Shown: piece after piece, positions 53,801 through 62,771 of the stretch
Position numbering within the stretch: position 1 is the first letter of the stretch
Layout of the letters: every line of letters begins with the position of its first letter
Assembly (NCBI RefSeq): GCF_033115175.1
Contig: NC_084831.1
Span: forward strand, 8,280,540-8,344,539
Source of the DNA: Lepus europaeus
Lineage: Eukaryota > Chordata > Mammalia > Lagomorpha > Leporidae
Length of the DNA stretch: 64,000 bases
Reading direction: 5' to 3'
Notes under the pieces: generated by a model
The model's database searches: none
What the model was told of the DNA's origin: nothing
What the model saw: the letters and a program-made list of their open reading frames with translations, nothing else
Translations under genes and position numbers: made by a program

Positions 53801-56800
53801 GAGTTCCTACTTTTTCAGTTTACTGTGCAGTCTCTTGGGCCCGCCCCGGCTGGGAGTGGAAGTCGGATGCAGGCAGGAAGCCGCTCCCACTCCTGCTGGG
53901 AGAAGCCCTGAGAGGAGTCCTGAGCTCTCGCTCTCTGCCTTGAGCAGGGAGCCTGGAAGCCGGCCTGTGTGCTGAACTGTGAGAGGAAAAGTACTGGGAT
54001 TACACATCTGTGTGTGTGCATGGGTGTACATGTATGTGTGGGCTCATGTGTTTGTGTGTACGTGTATGCATGCATAAACGTGTGGGCATGCCTGTGTGTA
54101 TTGTGTGCACGAGTGTGTGGCACGTATGTGTGCGTGCTGACATGGGTGTGTTTGGTGTGCATGCATTCATGTGTAAGCGTGAATGTGTGTGCATGTGTGT
54201 ACATACATTATGCATGTGTGTGCATGCATGTGCCAGCATTGTGCACATGGGAGTACACATTGTGCGTGCATGTGTATGTACACGTTGTGCATGTGTGTAC
54301 ATGCATGTGTATCTGTGTGCACACGGGAAACACATTGTAAGTGTATTGTGTGCATATGTTGTACGTGTGTACATGCATGTGTATCTGTGTTGCACACATG
54401 TGCACAGGAGCACACACTGTAAGTGTATTGTGTGCATATGTTGTACATGTATGTGTATCTGTGTGTGCACACATGCACATGGGAACACATATTGTGAACA
54501 TACGTTGTACATGTGTGTACATGCATGTGTATCTGTGTGTGCACACATGTGCACGGGAACACACATTGTGAGTGTATTGTGTACATATGTTGTACATGTG
54601 TGTGCACGCAGGTGCAGGCATGTGTGTGCATACATGCAGGTGCACACAGGGGTACTCATTGTGTATACATGTGTGCAAGTGTGTATGCGCACTTCCCAAT
54701 CAGGAGGGAACTGAAGTTAGTTTTTTTTAAGATGATTTTATTTATTTGAAAGGCAGAGTTATATAGAGAGAGAGACAGAGAGAGCGGTGTTCCATCCACT
54801 GTTCACTCCCCAAATAGCCATAAAGCCGATCTGAAACCAGGTGCCAGGACCTTCTTCCCAGTCTCCTACGTGGGTGCAGGGGCCCAAGCACTTGGGCCAT
54901 CTTCCACTGCTTTCCCAGGCCATCAGCAGAGAGCTGGATCGGAAGTGGAGCAGCCGGGACTCGAACCAGTGCCCATATGGGATGCCGGTGCTGCAGGCTG
55001 TGGCTTTAACCCGCTGTGCCACAGCGCTGGCCCCTGAAGTTACTTTCTAGATTTTGCATTGTACAGAATGGTCCACTTCCCTTGCCCAGCCACCAAACTC
55101 ACCGGAGCTGATTCTCCTGGGGTCAGGCCCTGAGCCTGGGGTGAGGGTGGGGGTGGGTCGAAGGCAGGCCAGGCGGATGGGTGCATCCAAGTTTAAGTTT
55201 CCTGGCCCTGGGTTGGGGCCCGCCCTTTCAGGAAGTGACACTACAGCTAAGTTCACTGCTTGGGTCAGCAACCTCGGAGCACTGACTCCACACCAGGCCC
55301 AGAAACAGCAGCTAAGAGGAACCCCCAGCCCATGGCCCGCCTCAGGGGGCTCCCCGTGCTGGGGCAGTGAGCCCACCCATGGCTGTCCTGTCTCCAGGAG
55401 CTGGGAGGAAGAAGCTCGGGCCTCCGGGTCTGGATGAGTCACTCAGGGTGGAATCCTGGGGCGGGGGTGGGGTGCTGCTGTCGGGAATGTCATCAGAGGT
55501 AGCCCAGGGCTGCTGCAGGCCGAGGGGCCCACTAAAGGCATTGGGAAGAGCAGGTACCCCAGCCCTGTGGGCCGCACCCCCCAAGGTTCCAGCTGTGTGA
55601 AGCCAGGCATGTCAGTGCTGCTGCTGGGTCGAACTGGGGACACAACTGTGTTTCCAGGCCTGCTTTGTCACGCACCACAGGGAGCAGGCCAGGGCCCAGC
55701 TGTCTCAGCCCCCTGGTGGTCACCCCTCCCACGCAGTGCTGCAGAGGGGGAGGGGAAGACAGAGTGGGCCCCCCCCTTCCCTGCGACAGTAGAAATTTGG
55801 TAGCCGGTGTCCTGGCTCGTGTCAGTTTTGATTGGCTTGTTAGTGGCTGGTTGCTTAATAGCTTGAACATCTCCCCGGCTCCCGTGTCAGGCACTTGCCT
55901 GAGGCCACACCACTGGTAAGACGGGGGCTGAGGGCTTCAAACCAGGTCTCTCTCACTCTGCCCACCCTTATCTGTCCAATGCAGGTTTAATTAAGCTTGT
56001 AGAGCCCCGTGATTGCAGCTGGCCACGAGGGGGCGTGAGCTGGCCCTCTCACTCCTGGGACTCGGGGTGTGTGTCCACCTCTTCCTCGCCCACGCCGTGG
56101 TTCCTTCCAGGGAAACGCACCAGCGCTGAGTGTGTTCACAGCCCTGCGGGGATGGCCAATAATGCTTATCCCCTCCCGCCAAGGCCCAGACCACCAACCC
56201 TGATCTCTCTCTCTCTCTTTTTTTTGACAGGCAGAGTGGTCAATGAGAGAGAGAAAGGTCTTCCTTTTTGCTGTTGGTTCACCCTCCAATGGCCACTGCG
56301 GCTGGCGCACCACGCTGATCTGATGGCAGGAGCCAGGTGCTTCTCCTGGTCTCCCATGCGGGTGCAGGGCCCAAGCACTTGGGCCATCCTCCACTGCACT
56401 CCTGGGCCATAGCAGAGAGCTGGCCTGGAAGAGGGGCAACCGGGACAGAATTGGTGCCCCAACCGGGACTAGAATCCGGTGTTCCGGCGCTGCAGGCGGA
56501 GGATTAGCCTAGTGAGCCGCGGTGCCGGCCCCTGATCTCTGTCTACTCATGACTCGGCTCATTTCTTCTGGAGGCCTGTGGCACAGTGGTCGAGATCCTG
56601 AGCCGTGGAGTCAGACAGGACCTGGGTTCAAATCTTCCTCTGTCACTCACGGGCTCTGGGGCTTGGCGAGCCATCTTCCCTGGAACCCCTCTTGGCTGGG
56701 CTGTTGTAAGTCGACCCTGGGGTGACACCTGGTTCAGGTGGAGTCTTCCAGAAGCAGAGCCTGGGGCAGGGGTTCCCTGGGGATAACTCTCAGAGGACAG

Positions 56801-58117
56801 CTGCAGGGGCTGGAGGACAGAGCCCGGGAAGGGGCCAGGGAGGGACTTGGTTGCAGCTGGAGCTGGGGGGCCCTGGCCAGCGAATGGGCCAGAGACCATC
56901 CTGAGGCCAGGGATGGCTTTTGCCGGAGAGCTACTATAAGCCGACCCCTGCAGGCACCGCTGGCATCTGGTGGGGCAGCGGCAGGCCCCACCCCCAGCAA
57001 CCGAAGCCTGTAAACAGTGCCTGCACCTGTTGTTATTGTTATCCGACATCTGTTCACTGAGCCCAGCTCTGCCAGGGCGCCGTGTCGGAGGCTGAGGGTC
57101 TAGGAGATGTGTGTGTACGTGTGTATGTGTGTGTGTCTGTGCCCGTGTGAGTGGAGGGATGAGGGAGCCCGCCCTTGTCACAATGCCTTTCTTGTCAGAG
57201 GGGCTGGATCCGGGCTTCCCAGAAAGCTCAGAGGAGGGGGAGGAGCTAACCAGCCTGGGATTCCTGCAGGAAGCAGCACTTGGCTCAAAGACAGAGGGAT
57301 GTTTTCTGGGTGCAGGAGGTGAGGGGAGGCATCCAGGGTGGAGGGCAGCTTGGTCCGAGGCCACTGTCCCTGCAGCCTGGGGCCCCAGTCTGCCCTGTGC
57401 ATGCCTTGACAGGAGCCGCACAGCAGTGGGGAAGGTGTAAAACCAGCCAATGCCCTGGCCAACTGGCTCAGCGCCTCCACCTGCAGACCGGAGTGTGCTA
57501 CACTGAGGGGGTGGCCGGGGAGCCAGAGAAGGCAAGGGGTCTCTCTTCCTCTACCTCCCCTGCGAAGGAAGACGTTGCGCGTGCATAGAGCCCGGTGGGG
57601 AGAGGGCCTGGGCCTGCAGGCAGCTGACCTGGGCGTCCGTGTGCTGCACCTGAGGGGCCGTGCTGATGGCTCTCTTCCCTTCCCCCTTCCAGGTCACGGT
57701 CACCCCCAGCCCCTCAGAGCCTGGGGGGGCCTGCCAGCTAGAAGAGTACTATGATGCCAGGGCCCAGCGGTGCTGCAGGAAGTGTCCGCCGGGTAAGAGG
57801 CCATGCTGGGGCCCTGGGGGCGGGGCCCTGGTTGGGGGTGTCTGAGTGGTGGGAGGGATAGGCTCCTGGCCCTTGATTCTTGCCGAATTCCTTCTAGGTC
57901 CAGGCAGTAGCCCATGCTCCTACTTACTTCTAGGCCTCTGCACATGCTGTTCCCTTGTCCCTGCTTAACCCCTACTTATGCTTTAGACTCCAGCTTAGGG
58001 GCCCCCTCCTTCTGGAAGCCTGCCCAGATTTGAGCTCCCACTGGCCCCTGGCACCCCCTATAGTAGTACTTTAAAAATTTTTTAAGATTTATTTGGAAGG
58101 TAGAGTTAGAGAGAGGG

Positions 58118-58148
<31 letters not shown>

Positions 58149-61100
58149 TCCATCTGCTGGTTCACTCCCCAGATGGCCACAATGGCTGGGGTGGGCCTAG
58201 GCCAGGCTGAAGCCAGGACCCTGGAACTCCATCCGGGTCTTCCACATGGGTGCAGGGCTCCAAGCACTTGAGGCATCTTCTGCTGCTTTCCCAGGCTCAT
58301 TAGCAGGGAGCTGGATGGGAAGTGGAATAACTGGGACTTGAACTGGCACCCACGAAGGATTCTGGTGCTGCAGGCAGTGGCTCAACCCGCTGTGCCACAG
58401 TGCCAGCCCCAGGAGGTGACATTTGGGCAGGGCCTTGCTGCAGGTGAAGGGGCAAATCATGTAAAGATACAGGGGACGGTATGGCAGCCAAGTAACAGCC
58501 AATGCAAAGGCCCTGGGGTAGGAACCTGCTTGGTGAGCTTGAGCAATAGCAGGGCCAGCATGCATGGCCCAGAGTGAAGGAGGGGCCTGGTAGGAGATGA
58601 GGATGAGGAGGGAAGTGGGGGCCTTGGTGATGACTTTACATTTTATTCTGCAAGAGCCTGGAAACCGCTGGAGAGCTTTGAGCCGTGAACTTGAGATGTA
58701 GGCAGTGAGTGTCCCTGCCGCCTTCCAGAGCCATGTCACGTTAACCAGGACATTCACAAGGGACCCTTCTTTCTGCTGTTAGGTGCAGGGTCTCTAGGAA
58801 GGGACCAGGTTAGTGTCGTTGTGCACAGGAACAGGGCTCAGAGAGTAAATGTCACACATGTTGGCCTTGGTGTTCCCCTACCCCGGCCATGGCTTCCCCC
58901 CATGCCCTCAGCCCCGACAGGGTGCCAGGGCGACACGCTCAGTGCCCACCTCCTGTGTGGCTCATGGTCCCACGTGGAGAACTTTACCAACATCGAGAAG
59001 ACTTGGCAAGCCGGTTCTTACTAACGTGTGATGGGCTGACAGCACCGGGTCGGCCGTGGTGGGATTTCAGGCATCTGGAGTGAATAGAGGGGATGATACT
59101 TTATAAACAGAGGGGGTTCAGAGACGGAGCACCTGCTGGCACGTGCCGGACAGGAGATGAGTTGATGGAGGTGGTGGAATTCCATCCAAGAGCTTTCTTA
59201 CGTAGGCTTGGGGCGCAGGGGAGGAGCCCACTGCCCTGAGACCACTTGCCCTTGCTCCCTAGGCCAACATGTGAAAGCTTTCTGCACTCAGACTTCAGAC
59301 ACCGTGTGTGCCCCCTGTGAGGACAGCACGTACACCCAGCTGTGGAACCAGGTCGCCAAGTGCTTCAGCTGTGGCGCCCGCTGCAGCACCAGTGAGTGGC
59401 CCCGCGTCCTCCCCTGGCCACCGTGCCCTCCGGCCTCTCTGGCTGCGCGCTGGCTGGGCTCAGTCCAGGCGGGTGGGTTTCAAGCCCCAGGGAGGGCCTG
59501 GGGTGGAAGAGGAATAGCTCCTCCCAGCTTGTGAGTGGCATCTCCTGCTCTCTCTCACCGAAGCCCCTTGAGCAAGTGGTCCAGGTGTGGAGAGAGAAAT
59601 GCGCCCATTGGAGGGTGGAGGAAGTGGCGCTTGGGAGAACAGCTGGGCTCGCCCTGCCTTGATGGAGTTGGAACCAGGGAGCCTGGCTAGTGTCCCATTG
59701 GCGCTGTGCTAGGGAGGGTCCATTGGTCCTTTCTGAGGCTTCCAGATTGGCTGGGAGGGCAGAGTGGGCCTGGCAAAGGCAGGAATGACCCTGGACTGTC
59801 CTCTCGCTCCCCCAGACCAAGTAGAAATCCAAGCCTGCACCAGGAAACAGAACCGGATCTGCACCTGCGGGCGAGGCTGGTACTGCATGCTGGGGAGGCA
59901 GGAAGGCTGCCGGCTGTGTGCGCCACTGCGCAAGTGCCGCCCTGGCTTCGGTGTTGCCAAGCAAGGTACTGGGGCTGCGGCAGTGGTCCCTGGGGACCCC
60001 CTGGGGCTCTCCTTCGTGGGCATCAACCCGTCAGCCCAGCCTGGGAACACTGTCAGCGGTGGCCAGGTGCTTCTGCCCATCCGCCCGCCCCCGCCTATCA
60101 TCCATTCTTTCCTCTAGCACTCCTGATTAGGCACCTACTGTGTACCAGGGCCTGGGTGGGGATCCAAGAGGGATCAGACCAAGCCGTAAGCTGCTGGAGC
60201 GTTGGGTGATGCATCCATAGAACCCTGGAGTTTGGCTGCGTGTGCGTGTGTGCATGTGCGTGCGTGTGTACATGTGTGTGCCTGTTAGCGGAGCCGACAG
60301 AGGTCCTCGGGCCCGCAGACCTCCCCCAGCTCCAGGGCCGAGGCTCACCCGTCCCCCAGCACGGCCGAGTTGTCTTCAGTCTCTCACTTTTCCCTTGAAG
60401 GGACGGCAGCATGGGACGTGGTCTGCGCCCCCTGCACCCCAGGGACATTCTCTGACACGACCTCATCCACGGATACTTGCAGGCCCCACCGGACGTGAGT
60501 GGCTGTGCCCCTGATGGCAGGGGGAGGGTGCTGTCCCCGGGCGGCTGTGGGATCCGCGACATAGAGCAGCTGTGTCCAGGGCCCGGCCTGCTGTCTCTGA
60601 CCACAGTGAGCAGGCGCTGTGCCCTGGGGAGTCCAGACGGGGTGGGGTGTAGCGGGCGGTCCCGACAGAGGGCCTGGCACATAGACTCACTCCTCGCCCC
60701 TCCCCGTCCCCCGCTGTGCCCTTGTCACCTGACCAAGCCGCCTCCTCCCTGCAGCTGTCACTTGGTGGCCGTCCCTGGCAATGCGAGTGCGGATGCAGTC
60801 TGTGCGTCTGTGTCCCCACCCCCAAGGGTGGCCCTGGGGGCAGCCCGCACGCCCCGGCCAGCGTCCATGACATCCCAACACGTGGGACCAACGCCGGGGC
60901 CCAGCACAGAGCCCTCCTTCCTGCTCCCAATGGGCCCCAGCCCCCCGACTGAGGGGCTCCGCACAGACAGCATCTCTCTTCCCGTGGGTAAGTCACAGAG
61001 GGCTCCCCCAACACTCACCCCACGTTGTCTTCCCCAGAGTCCCCTGGGGCTGGACCCTGTGCTGTGTCCTGGGGTACAGGTGGTGGTGAGACCGGCTCCT

Positions 61101-62771
61101 CCCATGGCTTGGCGCTGGCCCCGAGTTCCTGGATGAGCAGAGATGGGGCCAGGTTTGGCCTCAGGTGGACATATTCTCCAGGCTGCATTTCCGGCGCACC
61201 CGGTCGCCTGAGAAGACTGCAGGCTCAGCCAGCTCACCTCCCGGCTTCCTTTCTGGGCTAGGACGGTGTCAGGCCAGAGGTCTCAAACTGGGGGCCCTTG
61301 GCCTCTGTCTGGCCCACTAACGTGTTCGCTTGGCACCAGGATCTAAGACACTCTGGCCTGGGCCTGCCCCTCACCAGCAACAGCCCAGCCACCTTGGGTC
61401 AGCGACTTACGTGCCTGACCCCTGCAGTGTTTGAGTTTGCTTTTTGCAGCTGTTTGAGTCTCTCCCTCCCTCCGGCCCTCCTTCTCTCTCCCCCCCTATC
61501 CCCCCCTCTTTAATCGAGGGGCCAATCCACCCCTGGGGGGCTAAGAGTCTTTAGCTGAGCCTTCAGTTGAACAGTGTGTCCCTCCGCACTCGGGGATAAA
61601 GTGCCTGCTGCTCTTGCTGGAGTTTCGGCCCAGGCCATGTTGGTGTCTACCTTTTCATTGCCAGGTTTGCAGACTGACTTTGCACTGCCCCTCATACAGC
61701 TTGGTGGTCTTGGTCAGTGCTCACGGACCAACAAGTTCTGTGTTAGCCACACACTCAAGTATCATGGCTGGGGCCTGGCGAGGCACATACGGGACTTCGG
61801 TATCATAGATCCTGCCCATCAGCCAGCTACTGGGGGTTTGGAAATGGGCCTCTCTGTTCTCCTTGACTGCGCATCTCAGGGTCATTTGTTAATAATGGGA
61901 TGCTTCGGCTGGCGCTGTGGCTCACTAGGCTAATCCTCCACCTGCGGTGCTGGCACCCCGGGTTCTAGTCCTGGTCGGGGCGCCGGATTCTGTCCCAGTT
62001 GCTCCTCTTCCAGTCCAGCTCTCTGCTGTGGCCCAGGAGGGCAGTGGACTCTCACTGTCTAACTCTGCCTGGCAAAAAAAAATAATAAGAAGAATAAGAA
62101 TGTGATGCTTTGACTTAGGGTCTTAGATGCTTTGAGGACAGAGTCTCAACTGATCCCCCCCTTTTTTTCCTAGGACTGATTGTGGGTGTGACAGTCTTAG
62201 GCCTGCTCATGATAGGACTGGTGAACATCGTCATCCTGTCCCAGAAGAAAAGTGAGACCCCATTCCTTCCTGCTTTCCTTCGGGAACCTTTGCTGGGCAT
62301 CACCTGTTGGTCCGGCCGGGCAGTGATGGGCCTGGGTGTGTGCACCGAGTCTGGGTGGCAGGCACTTCCGCCAGCTTAGCTGCTCTCGGCAAGATGTGGT
62401 CGGGGTTGTCCCAGAGTTGGGTTGTCAGGGTCAGGATTCCTATCCAGGGAGCCGGGGCAGGGGTGGGGGGACTCAGGCCTCCTGGAGCAGTGGCCTCTGA
62501 CCCATGGAGGGTGTGCAGTGAAAAGAGGACCCCCAAAGCAGAGGGCACAGTACGAGCAAGGGTGGGGCCAGCGATTGGCGGGGGCAGGGGCCCCGCTCAG
62601 GAGTTGGGTGCCGGCTTCTACAGGTCTTGTCTGGAAGGCGATTGCTTGCCCCTGGCTGGGCCGACTCCATGGCTGGGCTTGGGCAGTGCCCTGGGAAGTC
62701 ACGCTTCCTGACTTGTCCCCTCTGTCCCCTTTGTAGGGAAGCTGCCCTGCCTGCAGAGAGAAGCCAAGGCG
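41426..62771 (+). CDS. TNFRSF1B: TNFRSF1B (TNFR2, p75), coding exons 1-8; 3' end outside window
   Basis: TNF receptor 2, a type I membrane receptor for TNF and lymphotoxin-alpha that signals through TRAF2. CDS is join(41426..41503, 57693..57792, 59263..59391, 59816..59965, 60401..60494, 60755..60987, 62174..62251, 62737..62771), 299 codons so far. Order of parts: signal peptide (about 1-22); four cysteine-rich domains (about residues 39-201) with the expected cysteines; Pro/Ser/Thr-rich stalk (about 202-261); transmembrane helix (about 263-284); and basic juxtamembrane [16 protein letters not shown]. Frames join cleanly across seven introns with GT-AG borders. Exon sizes and phases fit the human gene as I know it. 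The long cytoplasmic exons (TRAF2 site) lie beyond 64000. Orthology is supported by the neighbouring TNFRSF8. Confidence 0.96.
43085..43270 (-). repeat. MIR-type remnant
   Basis: GTGTCGGGCACTGCACTAGG, TTCCCGTTTAGAGACGCGGA and GACTTGAATTCAGGTCTGCT follow a reverse-strand MIR layout. Confidence 0.6.
44212..44262 (+). repeat. (TG)n/(CG)n alternating purine-pyrimidine tract
   Basis: GTGTGTGTGTGTGTATGTGT followed by GAGCGCGCGCACGC: about 45 bp of alternating purine-pyrimidine, a potential Z-DNA former. Confidence 0.8.
44285..44822 (+). repeat. L2 3' region, split by a MER5A
   Basis: GGGGCCTTTGCACTGGCTTT, CACTTCCCTCCGATCAGATG and TGGAATGTAAACACGGCCAG are L2 3' blocks in order. GGTGCCTGGCACATAGTAGG CGTTCAA at about 44780-44806 is the L2 terminus. 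The 120-150 bp between them is MER5A. Confidence 0.75.
44627..44772 (+). mobile_element. MER5A-type insertion inside the L2
   Basis: GGGGCTGTCCTGTGGTTGAG, GCTGTCTCCAGATATGGCTG, and TTGCTTGAGGGCCACTGG correspond to MER5A segments ('gggctgtcctgtgcattg', 'atgtctccagacattgcc', 'ttgagaaccactg'). Confidence 0.65.
44982..44996 (+). repeat. C15 homopolymer
   Basis: Fifteen consecutive C after GTTAA. Length is likely unstable and error-prone in sequencing. Confidence 0.9.
45160..45390 (+). repeat. MIR element
   Basis: TGTCTGCCATTTACTGGCTG TGTGACC, then GTGTTCTCATCTGTGAAATG and GGGTATATTCCACCTCC: a clear MIR core. Confidence 0.78.
45925..46000 (+). repeat. MIR remnant
   Basis: GCTGTGTGAGCTTGCTCTGG, TTGCTTAACCTCTCTGGTCT, CCTGTTTGTAAACCT. 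Confidence 0.62.
47930..48005 (-). repeat. MIR remnant
   Basis: GTATGTGCTGTTATCATCCC ATCCTACAGATAGGAAGACTGAG: reverse-strand MIR 3' part. Confidence 0.62.
48425..48495 (+). repeat. MIR remnant
   Basis: GTGTCCCCACCTGTAAGGTG GGAATAAAGTGCC. Confidence 0.5.
48855..49090 (-). repeat. MIR/L2-type remnant
   Basis: TTAGGCACCTGCTGTGGGCT, GTGCTGGGTGCTGCACACAC, ACTCATAACAGCCCAGGGCA, CCCATTTTATAGATGGCAAA. Confidence 0.7.
49458..49805 (-). mobile_element. CSINE, full length
   Basis: T17, AAGATTTTCATTTATTTATT, GGTCCCCCACATGGGTGCAG, GCCACAGTGCTGGCCCCC. Confidence 0.95.
49808..50117 (-). mobile_element. CSINE, tandem to the previous copy
   Basis: AAAAAAAAAAGGCAGAGTTA, CCCATGTGGGTACAGGGGCC, GCCACAGCGCCGACCCC. 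The pair is bounded by GTGGAAGCTTTT at 49452-49463 and 50118-50129, a 12-bp target-site duplication surrounding both copies. Confidence 0.95.
50895..51065 (+). repeat. MIR element
   Basis: TCCGTGTCTTCATCTGTGAA ATGGGCTGTG, AAGGATAAAACGCGAGAGTG, GCGTGCCCAGCGCTGGGTC. Confidence 0.75.
51668..52262 (+). mobile_element. Outer old CSINE (+), interrupted
   Basis: Head half 51668-51882 (GGCCGGAGCTGTGGGGTGGG ... TTTTGGCTCTTGGAC) resumes at about 52129 (CCCCTTGGCTCCTGAGGTTG) and ends CTGCCTGTCAAATAAATAAA. Confidence 0.85.
51884..52126 (-). mobile_element. Inner CSINE (minus)
   Basis: TTTTAAATATGTATTTATTT, GAGTTACAGAGAGAGAGAGA, CATCTGGGTCTCCTAGGTGG, GGACTTGAACTGATGGCAAC; the head is truncated. Confidence 0.88.
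52345..52420 (-). repeat. MIR remnant
   Basis: CATTTTATAGGTGGGAAAAC TGAGGCACGGAGAAG. Confidence 0.68.
54003..54690 (+). repeat. TG-rich array with 75-85-bp higher-order units
   Basis: Imperfect (TG)n/(CATG)n sequence. From about 54330 it resolves into repeated units of ~75-85 bp, each with CACATTGT, a TGTATTGTGTGCATATGTTG block, CATGCATGTGTATCTGTGT and GCACACATGTGCAC. Copies start at about 54328, 54412, 54485 and 54559. Open frames on both strands (C/V- and H/T-rich) are repeat artefacts. Confidence 0.92.
54720..55033 (-). mobile_element. CSINE, full length
   Basis: TTTTTTTTAAGATGATTTTA, GTCTCCTACGTGGGTGCAGG, GCCACAGCGCTGGCCC. Flanks CTGAAGTTAG (54710) and CTGAAGTTAC (55034) form a target-site duplication. 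Confidence 0.95.
56217..56529 (-). mobile_element. CSINE, full length
   Basis: TTTTTTTTGACAGGCAGAGT, GTCTCCCATGCGGGTGCAGG, GCCGCGGTGCCGGCC. Flanks CCCTGATCTCTCTC (about 56198) and CCCTGATCTCTGTC (about 56530) form a target-site duplication. Confidence 0.95.
56570..56700 (+). repeat. MIR element, well preserved
   Basis: TGGCACAGTGGTCGAGATCC TGAGCCGTGGAGTCAGACAG and GACCTGGGTTCAAATCTTCC match the MIR 5' and core region. Confidence 0.85.
57693..57792 (+). CDS. TNFRSF1B: TNFRSF1B exon 2 (start of CRD1)
   Basis: Acceptor TTCCAG|GTCACG; donor at 57793 (GTAAGA). It encodes [33 protein letters not shown] plus one base (phase 1). It supplies the first four CRD1 cysteines at the family positions. Confidence 0.95.
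57890..58045 (+). repeat. L2 3' region fragment
   Basis: GGCCTCTGCACATGCTGTTC CCTTG and CTCCTTCTGGAAGCCTGCCC are L2 3' motifs on the + strand. Confidence 0.68.
58068..58412 (-). mobile_element. CSINE, full length
   Basis: TTTTTTAAGATTTATTTGGA, an AG run at 58120-58144, TTCCACATGGGTGCAGGGCT, GCCACAGTGCCAGCCCC. Confidence 0.95.
58420..58760 (-). repeat. L2 region
   Basis: GGAGGTGACATTTGGGCAGG, AATGCAAAGGCCCTGGGGTA, TGGTAGGAGATGAGGATGAG and GACTTTACATTTTATTCTGC follow the reverse-strand L2 order. Confidence 0.65.
59263..59391 (+). CDS. TNFRSF1B: TNFRSF1B exon 3 (CRD1-CRD2)
   Basis: Acceptor TCCCTAG|GCCAAC; donor CACCA|GTGAGT. It encodes [20 protein letters not shown] and [22 protein letters not shown]. 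The strongly conserved SDTVC and [11 protein letters not shown] segments identify TNFR2 specifically. Confidence 0.97.
59816..59965 (+). CDS. TNFRSF1B: TNFRSF1B exon 4 (CRD2-CRD3)
   Basis: Acceptor CCCCCAG|ACCAAG; donor GCAAG|GTACTG. It encodes [40 protein letters not shown] and [10 protein letters not shown]; all CRD cysteines are in place. Confidence 0.97.
60115..60215 (-). repeat. L2 3' end fragment in intron 4
   Basis: GATTAGGCACCTACTGTGTA CCAGGGCCTGGGTGGGGATC: the reverse-strand L2 terminus. Confidence 0.6.
60401..60494 (+). CDS. TNFRSF1B: TNFRSF1B exon 5 (CRD4)
   Basis: Acceptor CTTGAAG|GGACGG; donor GGAC|GTGAGT, phase 2 exit. It encodes [31 protein letters not shown]. Residue 171 is Asp (GAC at 60454-60456), where human TNFR2 has the glycosylated Asn of an N-T-T sequon. 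Confidence 0.95.
60755..60987 (+). CDS. TNFRSF1B: TNFRSF1B exon 6 (end of CRD4 and stalk)
   Basis: Acceptor CCCTGCAG|CTGTCA; donor GTGG|GTAAGT. It completes CRD4 ([16 protein letters not shown], retaining the N193 sequon), then a Pro/Ser/Thr-rich stalk ending [13 protein letters not shown]...SISLPVG. The stalk is expected to carry O-glycans and the shedding region, by family knowledge. Confidence 0.95.
60988..62173 (+). other. TNFRSF1B: TNFRSF1B intron 6
   Basis: 1.2 kb. A CT-rich stretch at about 61465-61512 and an internally deleted CSINE at 61910-62100; otherwise nothing recognised. The acceptor has a strong pyrimidine tract (CCCCCCTTTTTTTCCTAG). Confidence 0.8.
61910..62100 (+). mobile_element. 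CSINE with internal deletion
   Basis: The head GGCTGGCGCTGTGGCTCACT through CCCAGGAGGGCAGTGGA jumps directly to CTCTCACTGTCTAACTCTGC and an A-rich tail. About 150 bp of the middle (GATGGCCCAAG ... GGAAGACC) is missing. Flanks ATGGGATGCTT (61897) and ATGTGATGCTT (62099) form a target-site duplication. Confidence 0.9.
62174..62251 (+). CDS. TNFRSF1B: TNFRSF1B exon 7 (transmembrane)
   Basis: Acceptor TTCCTAG|GACTGA; donor AAAA|GTGAGA. It encodes [26 protein letters not shown]: one ~22-residue helix with a basic cytoplasmic stop-transfer end. 78 bp, phase 1 in and out. Confidence 0.96.
62737..62771 (+). CDS. TNFRSF1B: TNFRSF1B exon 8 (juxtamembrane)
   Basis: A 35-bp micro-exon. Acceptor CTTTGTAG|GGAAGC; donor GGCG|GTGAGT. 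With the split codon it encodes [18 protein letters not shown] matches human TNFR2. Ends in phase 0. Confidence 0.93.

Larger units (their letters stand above)
41504..57692 (+). other. TNFRSF1B: TNFRSF1B intron 1 (16.2 kb)
   Basis: GT-AG intron. Apart from the listed MIR, L2, MER5A and CSINE elements, the C15 tract and the TG-rich array, it is GC-rich unique DNA. Stretches with nothing recognised: 41811-43084, 43271-44284, 46001-47929, 49091-49457, 50130-50894, 51066-51667, 52421-54000, 55034-56216 and 56701-57692. No other gene is evident. Confidence 0.85.
57793..59262 (+). other. TNFRSF1B: TNFRSF1B intron 2
   Basis: Contains an L2 fragment (about 57890-58045, +), a CSINE (58068-58412, -) and another L2 block (58420-58760, -). 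The remainder (58761-59262) shows nothing recognisable. Confidence 0.85.

Noticed and set aside
54000..54714. Histidine/threonine- and cysteine/valine-rich frames up to 234 codons
   Set aside because: They are the translation of the TG-rich array on both strands.
56543..57535. 330-codon minus-strand frame in intron 1
   Set aside because: It crosses a MIR element and a GT-rich tract and has no recognisable domain or splice context.
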